64,000 bases of DNA from Blastobasis lacticolella (lineage: Eukaryota > Arthropoda > Insecta > Lepidoptera > Blastobasidae). The first letter of the stretch is position 1; every line of letters starts with the position of its first letter. Made by a program: the position numbers and the translations under genes. Below the pieces are notes generated by a model. It worked only from the letters and a program-made list of their open reading frames with translations. It made no database searches and was not told the origin of the DNA. The stretch spans positions 5,708,122 to 5,772,121 of the forward strand of contig LR990044.1 in NCBI GenBank assembly GCA_905147135.1. The letters run 5' to 3'. Of this stretch, positions 31,913 through 42,500 are shown piece after piece.

Positions 31913-33514
31913 ATGTATTTAAGCAGGTGTCGATTGTGTTTTACAAATCCTGGTTCAAATTCCATATTCGATGAAGAGAATGGTATTAGGAACAAAATAA
32001 ATTACTGTTGTCCGATGATTGTTATAGTCAAAGAGGATGGTCTCCCAGCAGGCGTTTGTCAGCCCTGTGAAGAGCTTCTCCATACTGCCTACAAGTTTAT
32101 ACACATATGTAAAGCTACAGACGAAATGTTGCGCCACAAAATTAAAAATGACTTTTCACATGAGTGTACAGATATTAATCATGAACTAGAGAGTAGTTCT
32201 AATAAATTAAATGTGAAACTTGAAAATTCCCATAGTTCAGATAGTGATAATTTAAAATACGATGAAGCAGAGCGTCATTGCAGTAATGACATACAAGAAT
32301 TTCATTCCGATAACGAACAAAAAGACCAGACAGATGATATAAAAGATGATCAAGCAGAGCATTATAGTAATGATTTACATGAATTTGATTCTGATACCCA
32401 ACAAAAAGACCAGATAGATGGACACTCCAATAATGATATTACAGAAAATAAATCAGAAATAATATTAGAAGAAAACACAAGAAAAGTTGTAAAAAAGTGT
32501 ACAGTTTATAAAAATAATAAATCACCAAATAAGCAAGTACCTAAGTACAAACAATATTATGCGTTTGTTTGTGGGATATGTGGTTGTAATAAAAAGAGTA
32601 AATCGGCCTTAGCTGTTCACATGCATACACATACATCCAATGAATTATATCATTGCCAAGAGTGTAGCAAAAAGTTCAAATACTCCACTAGTTTGGTGAA
32701 GCATGTCAGGAACTTGCATTCTGGCATTACGAGGGAGAGGAAATTTATATGTGAATTTTGTGGAAAAGGGTTTTTTACTAAAAATGCAGGTACTGTTCAT
32801 AAGAGACAACACACTGGTGAGACTCCATATGAATGTTCTGAATGCTTGGTGTCCTTTAACCAAGTCAGTTCATTGCGGCGGCATAAAATGACAGCCCATT
32901 CAAAAGAGTTTTTATATGCATGCACCATTTGTTCCAAGAAATTCAATTGCAAAGACAAACTTAGATCTCACCAAAATGTGCATACTGATGAAAAGAAGTA
33001 TCAGTGTTCAATATGCAAAGTAAACTTGAAGTACTTGAGTGGTTATAAGAAACACATGACATTGCATTTAGACCCAGCCAATTTTATATGTAACTATTGC
33101 GGACGAGGTTTCAATCAGAAAGGTAGTTTGAAGAGTCACATAAAAAATATACATTCAGAGAAGTCAGGATTTTGTAATATTTGCACAAAAATGGTGTCAA
33201 ATATTGAGACACACTCATGGAAGCACACGGGGTTCACGCCTTATAAATGTGATTATTGCTCCCTTAGTTATAGTAATAAAAATGCTCTTGCTCGTCATGT
33301 GTCCTTCAGACATAAACATAAGGATAAATTCAAATGCTCAGTACCTGATTGTCATGAGGCATTTCCTCTTAAGAATATGTTAACATTTCACATATCTAAA
33401 GCCCATGAGGGAAATGTGCTATATCCCTGCAAGACATGCTCGAAAAAATACTACAGGAAGACTGATCTCTCCAGACATATGATTGGAACACACAAAGTTT
33501 CTCTTGTGATATGA
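31913..33514 (+). CDS. ZAD and C2H2 zinc-finger protein
   Basis: 533 residues in one exon. Residues 6-76 form a ZAD (zinc-finger-associated domain), with zinc-binding Cys6, Cys9, Cys49 and Cys52 (CRLC and CQPC); ZADs mediate dimerisation in arthropod nuclear proteins. Residues 80-215 are an acidic linker with a roughly 29-residue internal duplication (117-145 and 146-174, both with SND..EF.SD). Eleven C2H2 fingers fill 220-527; finger 8 (421-438) is shortened to C-x2-C-x8-H-x3-H, and finger 10 has the C-x4-C form. The family are DNA-binding transcription or chromatin factors; the target is unknown. The start at 31913 gives a ZAD at the very N-terminus, as is usual, but the bases TTTAAGCAG|G within codons 3-5 also look like a splice acceptor, so the true start could be in an upstream exon. 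Confidence 0.9.
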   Translation: MYLSRCRLCFTNPGSNSIFDEENGIRNKINYCCPMIVIVKEDGLPAGVCQPCEELLHTAYKFIHICKATDEMLRHKIKNDFSHECTDINHELESSSNKLNVKLENSHSSDSDNLKYDEAERHCSNDIQEFHSDNEQKDQTDDIKDDQAEHYSNDLHEFDSDTQQKDQIDGHSNNDITENKSEIILEENTRKVVKKCTVYKNNKSPNKQVPKYKQYYAFVCGICGCNKKSKSALAVHMHTHTSNELYHCQECSKKFKYSTSLVKHVRNLHSGITRERKFICEFCGKGFFTKNAGTVHKRQHTGETPYECSECLVSFNQVSSLRRHKMTAHSKEFLYACTICSKKFNCKDKLRSHQNVHTDEKKYQCSICKVNLKYLSGYKKHMTLHLDPANFICNYCGRGFNQKGSLKSHIKNIHSEKSGFCNICTKMVSNIETHSWKHTGFTPYKCDYCSLSYSNKNALARHVSFRHKHKDKFKCSVPDCHEAFPLKNMLTFHISKAHEGNVLYPCKTCSKKYYRKTDLSRHMIGTHKVSLVI

Positions 33515-33527
33515 TTAATTCTACTAA

Positions 33528-33533
33528 AATAAA
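33528..33533 (+). terminator. Polyadenylation signal of the zinc-finger gene
   Basis: AATAAA lies 14 bases after the stop codon and is followed by a GT-rich stretch (33541-33562). This predicts an extremely short 3' UTR. Confidence 0.6.
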
Positions 33534-33696
33534 ATTGAAATGTGTGTGGCTGGTGTGGCTGTACTCATTACCTAAGAATAATATATTTTAACATAATTAT
33601 AATATTGCTTTTCATTATGAGAAAATTACACCCATCTGGCTACATAAACTAATTTGTAAGTAGGTGTGTATAGAAACATGAAATTAGGTATAAATA

Positions 33697-33935
33697 ATCA
33701 TCTTGTCTATATTCCGGTTGTGCGCTATGGCTCGGGGTCCGTCTTGACCATATTCCGGGATTTGGCAGATCAAGAAACTACAGTGGAGCGACTGCCATCT
33801 GACTTCCGTGACCCTGTCAACAGGGGAACCTGATCAGATTGGATCATGGTTACAAGAGTTGCGTGAATGTGCAGGTTTCACACAATGTCTCCCTCACCGT
33901 AAGTGCATCGGTTAGTGTTCAACTAATTCAGTTTT
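33697..33935 (-). mobile_element. SINE-A, head missing
   Basis: Reverse tail and body words (GGATCATGGTTACA, ATGTCTCCCTCACCGTAAG). A LINE tail (33945-34015, reverse) replaces the head. Confidence 0.65.
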
Positions 33936-33944
33936 TGTTATACC

Positions 33945-34015
33945 ACTAAGGTGGAAAACAAGCTTACGGCCTGCCTGATGGTAAGCAGTCACCGCAGCCT
34001 ATGGACGTCCCCTTT
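33945..34015 (-). mobile_element. LINE 3' tail
   Basis: CTTACGGCCTGCCTGATGG followed by GTAAGCAGTCACCGCAGCC, the reverse of the 28018 tail. Confidence 0.6.
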
Positions 34016-34149
34016 CGCCTTTGAGGAAAAAGCGAACAAACATTCCACCTTCATGTAAGTATTTGTCTGCCTGCCTAGCCTGAATATACAAGCTAAAATC
34101 TGCACGAACCGTTTTATAATGCAGGCTATAATCTTTTCTTTATATGTTA

Positions 34150-34625
34150 TCCAAACAGGCAAGCCGGCCACCTGATGGAAGGTGGTCACCGCCGCCTATG
34201 CACAACAGCAACACTAGGGGAGTTACCAACGCCTTGCTCGCCTCTGAAGCGACCTCTTATATACCTCTTGAACGATCCCATGTCATAGTCCAAAGGAAAC
34301 ACGTTGGCTGGGAGCTCATTGTACATCCGAATGGTACGAGCAAGAAACTTTCTTTTGAACCTACGCGTGGTGATCAACAGAGGGTCTACGTAGCGGGGTT
34401 GTGTACCCAGCCCACGGCGGGTGGTGCGATGGCGGAATTGTGCTGTGGGCACCAGATCGAAAAGTTCCTCATAACACTCCCCATTGTACCTACAGCTGAT
34501 AGAACTCCCAGTTTGTTTGTATGGCGGGAGAAATAGATACCCCACTAAAGCCAAACTGTATAGTAGGCAGTCACACCTAACGAGTGGCGAGCTCGTCGCG
34601 ATGCTTAAGTTCGAAATTGTCAACC
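34150..34625 (-). pseudogene. LINE reverse-transcriptase C-terminus and tail
   Basis: Minus-strand frame with MYNELPANVFPLDYDMGSFK and RYIRGRFRG, ending VAVVHRRR and the CATCAGGTGGCC tail. About 145 codons remain, 5'-truncated. The same C-terminus is in the LTR-element leader at 8283. Confidence 0.7.
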
Positions 34626-34771
34626 ATACAGTTCCTGGACTCGGCGAGCGTTATTTACCTATAGATAGGGGGTGTCAGTGGGTTCCTAATGAATGCAGGA
34701 GGTAGTCAATTGCTTTCCGCGAGTAAGTCGGCAGTATCATTTAGCAAATGCGATTCACAGCTATTTCAACC

Positions 34772-35190
34772 AGAATGAGGAGTTTTCCAGTAGGTATTGT
34801 CAATTGGTTTCAAAAAGCATCAATAGATGGCGCTCCTACAATTTTGGTAATTTTTTACCAAAAGATTCAACGAAATGTATTTTAATACAAACCTTTCATA
34901 TTATCTGTGATTTGTTTTGTCTCCATTCTTGATCCTAGTGTCCATGAAACGAATTGACTCAGACCAATTGATGTTTGCTTTGTTTGTAATAATTTATTAC
35001 AACCTCTAAAATGGTTAAAAACTATTGATAAAAACAATATTAACCAATACAACGTACCCAGTGTTTATATCCTCTTTGCTAAGAACCTATTTCAAGCGGT
35101 TATCAATTACCAAAATTGTCGAGGCGCCATCTAGGGAGTGGTTAGGAATGCTTTAGATACCTATTGGAAAACTGCTCATTGAAATGAAGA
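34772..35190. mobile_element. MITE with about 75-bp TIRs, copy 2
   Basis: Begins AATGAGGAGTTTTCCAGTAG and ends with the reverse complement form GGAAAACTGCTCATT. It is opposite in orientation to copy 1 at 29614, with the shared centre ACCTCTAAAATGGTTAAAA. The two copies bracket the zinc-finger gene. Confidence 0.6.
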
Positions 35191-35199
35191 TAAATGAAA

Positions 35200-38100
35200 A
35201 TCACTTTTCCATTAATATTTTAATTTGTTCTTGAACAATTTATGCATAATCTTTTAATAAAAAATAAATTGCACATTACATTCATCTGATCCAGTCAATA
35301 TAATAATTTGTTTCCAAAGATTACATGTACATAATATAAATTATATATTATAAAAAAAAACTAAATAAAAAAGCTTTGAAACTTCATAAATTATGCAGTT
35401 GTCAGTCAATGATATACAATTAATTACGTTATACTTATTAATCAGTTGGGCTGATTTCAGAGCTGATTGGGAATCCAGAGTCCGTCTCTCACCTATGAGA
35501 TACATCGTTTCCCAGCGTCCCGGATCGCCCGAGCGTGTTCTAGTCTATTTTATATCCGCCCCGGGAGCGCCTACGTCTCCCGCACCGCTGTGAAACCATC
35601 CCTATAGAACCGACAGTGCGCGAAAACGTAACATATAATAGTCAACAAGAGCAAATACACAGACAACAAATAGTTAACTTATGTTTATATTATATTATAC
35701 AAATTTGTATCTGCCTACATTTAGGCCATCGTTTCCGCCACAAAGCTTAACTCTATACATGTGTAAACTAAAGAATAATCGGGCAGTCCACAGTCAACAA
35801 GGCGTTAGATTTAAACGATCAACAGAACATTTAAAATAAAATAATGAATCATCTTGATTTATAAATACAATTTCGCCCAAACGGGCCAAAGTTAACACGT
35901 TTATATCGGAAACATTACAGAGAAGCACCAGAGAAAATAGAGTTAACAGTTATTTAGTTACAATACCTATTTCAATCCATTCTGAGCTGCACAAACAGAC
36001 GCTTTCTACAGATAAAAATCTTTAAAAACAACGTGTTTTTCAGTGTACTAGTAAGAAACAAGTAATCAACATGATATATTACAATAACGTACTAGATGAA
36101 ACTCCTTAGGTTTATGAATTATTTGGCCCTTTTAAAATAGCATTCATCTATGTAATATACACAATTTTGTACATTATCTTGATTTAGAAAAAAGGTGTCG
36201 CCCCTACACTATATAATGTAAATTAATTAATATAAACATCGTCGCCTACTAAAAGGAAAGAGTCCCGCAATATTTGTGTTAAAATTGTCTAATATTTCAT
36301 CAGTGTACATAAACATACACAGTCTAGTGACGACACATTTCTCCACATTATATGAGGGCACTGCCCATTCTGAACCCAAACGTAACTTTCATATACATAA
36401 AATACGACTTCACATAGAAATCCCACCTTTACCTATAAATATGCATTTACTTAATAAATTACCCTTAGAACAACTTGCATTCACGTAAACTAATAAAGCA
36501 TTTGTTTAGTTATAACGGGCCATTCAGCTAACTATCCTTCTAAAACGTTGATAAAAATAATTATTGCATTTTAAAACTTAACGAGTGGTAAATAGAATTT
36601 TTTTTATTTATCATTACAGTATTATATGCCACTTGTAATGCAAACTGTGCATACGCTGTTGTGCATTACATCGCGGTATAATAGGTCGAATACATGACTG
36701 AGATTTAAATTATCTAGTGAATTTCGTTTACTGGCGACGATATGGGAGAAATTCGTCTAAAATGATAATGACACTATCAGCTAAATCACCTTCGATTTCT
36801 CAAACACACTTATACCCCTATTATAACTTACTCTCATCCTTCGGGACGGGTCGAGTCAAAACTATTCGCATATTTGGTCAATCCAGCGCGTATTGACGCA
36901 ATGTGGACGAAAATCGGACAAGCATCGCAACAATGAAAGGTTCAAAACAAAGATATTGGACATAGAGCATAGATGCGAGCCTAGACCTATATAGAATGTA
37001 CACTGTCAATCTGTCACAACTCTGTACAAATGACCCAATGTCATACAAAAGCTAGTACATTAAGATGACCAAGGCCACCAAATTTGACAATAGCAGTTGT
37101 TATGGACGGGCATTTGACTACTCACAGCCGTCCCTTTTGGACACGTTATATGCACCAATAAAAAAACTAAGTATAGACTGTGACTTCAGCTGTAAGTAGG
37201 CTCTGCCTCTATGTACAATTTCTTTGGGTGAAATCCTTTGGGCGTGTAAAATAATTTATTATATTTAAAATTGCATGATCACAACTGAATGCAATGCAGA
37301 TTTGTACTACAAATAGATTGGGCAATGGACATCCCTAGGTGACAGGGCAAATGAGACATTTGAAATTGGGACATGTATAAAGCGCCATCTATCTGATTTC
37401 AGTCCTCATTGGTTTTTCGATCATTGTCGGGATTAAAGTATATATTTATTTATTAAAGTATAGATATAACCAATACTAAATCTTAATATTAGTACTTTCT
37501 TGCTAAGAATTTTAGTATCGATGTAATGCGTGTTGTATTGTAATTTACATTTTATGTTTTTTTATATATAAAAAAACAGTTGCATTCTCTATTTGATTTA
37601 ACAAATATGATAAATATTTAATTAAGAAAAACAATAATCTGAATGTTTAACGTCATACTGCAAGTTGCAGATTTAATTTAATTTCAATAAATTTATAATA
37701 ATAAATAATATAGAACTCTATGGCTTCAAGACATAACATGAAAAATATTTCATTGACCCATTTATTAATGTTAAGCGAATAAAAGAGATATTAGTTGTGG
37801 AAATAATGGGATACTGACAGCACAGAAATTATTGGAATATTTTTAAATTAAATTGTGTAGATAAAATATATAGGTATTGACTATGAAAAAATATTGCACA
37901 ACACCATTATAAAAAGCGAAATCCACTCAATATCAACATGGATATATTAAAAATTTATTTACATTGCCATTTACTTGTAAATTCAATGTTGCCATAATAT
38001 ACATTATAAACATTTCGTTTCTATCCAGGTACCAAAAGTTCGCCGCAAGTCTCATTATTCCTATCTATTATTATTAGAGACCATATCATTTGGTCATAAT

Positions 38101-39030
38101 ATGGTCATATTAATTAACACTATTATTACTTTTAAAATAAGTTACAAAGTCATCCACTTTGGTACCTTTCACTCTAGCTGGCTACGCTTGCTGCAGTTAT
38201 GGACAATCGCTATGACAAATTCGCTTTGGTAAAACTAGAACATTCTAGAATCCAGTCTTATTCTATTGTGGCCTTGACAAGCGTCAAGCTGATATTTCTG
38301 TAGTTTGTGTCACAATATACGATAGCCTACTCATAGTCAGTCAATGCAACATCAAGTTGCACAGCATTTGAAATTATCAATGACTTACGTTTCAAATTCG
38401 TTTGACTACATCGTGAGGTCACAGTCGCAGAAAGCTTACGATCTCAGGTAAGTAGACTACACAAAATAGAGTACAACAAATACTCCAACAATACGCAATT
38501 CTAGATTTCGATGTTTAGCATGACCGCACTTACATTATATTACATGTTTCTTACACGGACTATATGGCGAGGTTAACGACCTTTTCTCAACCTGTTATCA
38601 GAATCGATCAGGTCATTGACAGTTATTTTATGGCATGCTACTGACAAGTACAGCTGCCCGTTTCATGAGTACACTTAATCTAACCGAGCACCTCAGAAAT
38701 GTCATGTCAGTTGGAATGGGTGCTAACGCTAAACAAAACTGTATTATTTTGACAGTGACAAGACCTCGCTGATGGCGCCATCTGGTGATCAAAAATACGA
38801 TAGCCTCCAATAACATTCATCCTCGCCAAACGCAACGTAACACAACTGGTATTGCCTGTCTGGCCACAATTTCTGAGGGCGCAACATATCAATTTTGTAT
38901 TAGAAGCTGTAGGATAGACCGCTGAGTTTCTATATGGGTACATCAATCAATGTGAGGTATCGCCTACGAGCTTGTCAATGCAGCTATAGTTAAAGGTTTG
39001 CTGGGTCACTGACCCCTCCCCTTTCTTTTG
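35200..39030 (-). other. Repeat-poor region, probable smaug 3' UTR or flank
   Basis: About 3.8 kb of AT-rich sequence almost free of the SINE and LINE families that crowd the rest of the window. No coding frame exceeds about 80 codons. Its position directly after the smaug stop, and its lack of insertions, suggest a conserved long 3' UTR or regulatory flank. On the minus strand TGTAAATA (Pumilio-type) occurs near 37965. The true polyadenylation site cannot be fixed here. Confidence 0.4.
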
Positions 39031-39533
39031 GTGCATCGCGGGTTCACTGGCCGCTAGTGTATGGCTTGCTCGGTCTTATCATACAGCGCTGACTCTGACA
39101 GGGCCAAGCTGGATGTACCAGCTTGATGTTACGGTTGTTTGCAACCGCCTCAACGTCTCAGCGGTTGTCCTGATAATGATCCAGCTCCGTCATCTGCTTT
39201 CAGACCGCGTCAAGATTCAAGTAGTGGTCGTGGCGGTTTCTATACCTAAGCAGCTATACCGGCTGTTAAAATCTTTGTTGGCTCCTAGTTGATTACCTGC
39301 TCAGTCAACCTATGGTTGGGCGGGTACGTTATCGGAGAGCAAGGTGAACGACCTTTTAGCTACACAGCTGTCCAACAGAAAGTTATTCGTAGACACACAC
39401 AGCTGTCAGTCGAATGCCTGCTGTCGTCTGAAAACAGCGCGTCGAGACTCGAGTAGTGGTCGAGCGTGGCGGTTCCTACACCAACGCAGCTGAGACCTCT
39501 AAGTTCTAAGTAGACATACATATCTGGTGGCTC
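39030..39533 (-). repeat. Decayed duplicates of the smaug terminal coding segment
   Basis: The block coding the smaug C-terminus (39534-39607) recurs downstream of the stop at 39421-39480 and 39189-39240, sharing GTAGTGGTCG and GCGTCGAGACTCGAGTAGTG-type text; shorter traces lie at about 39280-39310 and 39045-39075. Copies are diverged and one contains a stop in the matching frame. Confidence 0.65.
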
Positions 39534-42500
39534 TTAGTTGATGGCTTGTTCCGTCATCTGCAAGCACAGTGCGTCGAGACTCGAGTAGTGGTCGGGCGTA
39601 GCGGGCGGCGGGGGCCGCAGCGGGGGGAAGGGGGGATACGAGTGGGACTTCCCCCGCTGCGGTGGGGGGACCCACGACCGCCGTTGCAGCGGCTTCGGGT
39701 ATATGTGGGGGGCGCGCCATCTGTGGAGAGGGGTGGTTGGCTTATTTGTTGAGAAGGGTGTTGTGTGTACGAATGGAGCGTCGGTGGAATAATGGCTAAT
39801 GGACTCGTAAGCACGTACGTAAACTCGGTACGAGCTCGATCCCCAGTGCATTCATATTATGTGAATGTTCATACAGTCGAGGACACTAACGTTTTCTGAA
39901 ATTGCGATAAATATACCATAATGACAATACACACGTCGGAAAATTGTAACACGGCCTCCTCAGCGATAGTACAGTCAGCTGCAGAGTGAAAGGACTACCT
40001 AGCATACTTTAGTTAAAATGTATGGTTGAGTTCACTCTGCAGATGATTGTACTACGAACGCTATGAAGCTGGCCGAACGGAGCCGCAATAGAATCGCCCT
40101 CGTATCTTGACTAAACCAGCTGATTTGTGGTACCAAGTACCAGGTTGTAGGTAAAGGTTTAAGTCTGCGCTTCGGACATTTCACTGAGGATAAGATTTGT
40201 GACCCTGAGTAAACTTTGAACGTTTTCGTTTCCTATACGTCGTTTTTTAACTCTCCCAAAAGTATAGTAGTACCAATGTGAAAAACTAAACCGCAGTGAC
40301 AACACAACACAACAATGAGTTAGATAGGGATAATTTATTCCTACATTAAATCTAATTATCCATACACGTGTTGGGATCATTAGAAATTTCAAGGTACTAT
40401 TTCTATGCTTCAGTTTTTCTGAGTGCGGACTCCAGCTTTACCTACAACTTCCTTGGATGATACTATGAGACTACTCTGAGAATGCTCTGCCCTGTGAGGT
40501 GAGGTGTTCTGATACACCTGATGTATTAAAACGAGATCGAAGCAACATCTCCTAGACCTAAAAAAATGAAACCTTTCGACTGAGTCTAGATATCGAATAG
40601 CATTGTTATGTATTGTATTTTTAAGTTATTTATTTTTGATATTGGGTATGTATCTAATTAGTCGCTATTGTTTATGTTCCCTTTGTATTTTGTACATTGT
40701 TAATACAATGTTAATATGCTTACACCAGTTTATGTGAAAATTGTTGCTTTAAGCCGCCGCGTGCCGGTTGCTTTTCTCTTTTTCCTCTGTTTTTGTTTTA
40801 TTCTATGTATAAGCAATAAAGAATTTCTCATTCATCCATTCATTGTTGCCTGGAAGAGATCGCTCTTAGCGATAACCCGCCCTTGTTATACAGGGTGTTA
40901 CATAATATAGTGTACAGTTATCGTAAGTGTTTAGGGGGTTAGGCGGGGGATGTAAATTACCGAACCCGTTGGATGTTGTTTAAACACTAAATTTATTGTA
41001 AAAAGTAATCGACCATGTAATTTACCTACGCTGCAATACATTCGGCGCGCATTGGCCTACTTAGAGCTGTAGGTAAAATTGCCTGTACGGCGTTACTCCG
41101 TACACCGTGAACTGGATGGAGTGCTAAACGTATTAAAACGATAGGTACAACTATTCAACGTACTACAGACATAGACATAATATTTATTTGGCAATTTCTA
41201 CAATATAAATTAACTAAAATATTTCTTACTAACATAGATTAGGTTGAATATTGTAGTGTCATGCCAAGCTAGAGCTCAGCTCAGCATATGCTATAGGTAG
41301 TAAGACCACAACTAAACTACTGCTCTGCCTGTTTATCTGTCTATTAGACAGAAATAATTGTACTTATCGTTTTAATATATTTATCACTCCATCCAGTTCA
41401 CGGGTTCATACATATATTATGTAACACCCTGTATATTGTTTGAAACTGTATTTTTACAATAAATAAAATAAATAAATAATCGTAGACAAATTCACACAGC
41501 GCCATCTAGCCCCAAAGTAAGCATAGCTTGTGTTATGGGTGCTAGATAACTGATAAACTACTTATATTATACTTTTAAATACAAACTTATTATACATAGA
41601 ACACCCAGACCCGTAACAGAAATTAAAATTCATCATTTCAATTTCTGTCCGGCCGGGAATCGAACCCGGGACCTCTTGCCTGGCAGACCGGCATGTTGAC
41701 CACTGAACCACTCAGGTCGTCGGTCGTTAGCCTCAATAAAATAGAAATAAAATAATAAATAGGATTGGCACTCACTTGGGCTTGGCGAGGCGGCCCACCC
41801 GCGGCAGGTCGCACACGTGCCGGAAGAACTGCCGCGGCGGCAGCCGGTGCCGCAGCCGCCGCAGCGCCGCCTGCAGCGGCGGCGACGAGAACGACTCGTG
41901 GTGTAAGGCCTGGGGGAGACACGTATTGGGTAACACATTTATATGACTTGTTAGCATTCGACAGGGACTGGCAAACCATAGCAAACGATCGCGAAGTACG
42001 GAAGAATAGGGTATAAAGGGGGATATAAATAAATAAAAGAGAGGTCATAGCGGGATAATTCGAAAAATTGAGTAACTGACTCCTGAGATACAGGTTTTCT
42101 AAATCTAGTTTAGGAGCTAGAGATATTCTTGTTTTGTCAAAAATTTGATAATAAAGACTTTTTTGTTATTTTTTAAAGAGAGATAGTTCGAATGAGGATT
42201 GTCGCGATTACAGACGGTGCTACTAACACGTAAGGTCTGTTGCAAAGGTATTGGACATAGAGGTATAGGAGCCTACTATGGCACCAATTCTGAAATAGCA
42301 AAAAAAGTCAGCTGTTTGAAATGACTGATTTTTCCGCGTTTTAAGAGTTGGTGCCATAGACAGAAATAATTAGTTATCACCCTTGGCATCATCAATTTGG
42401 AACCATTCTGTATAGGCTACCGTTTTAAATTTTGTATGAAACAGCAGTTTTTTGTTTCGCGATTTTAGCGTTGGTGCCAAAGCACCTCGTTCTGTATAAG

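Noticed and set aside
41633..42048. 136-codon minus frame over smaug exon 6
   Set aside because: The alanine-rich frame is out of phase; the phase set by exons 5 and 7 gives the helical ALHHESF sequence instead.
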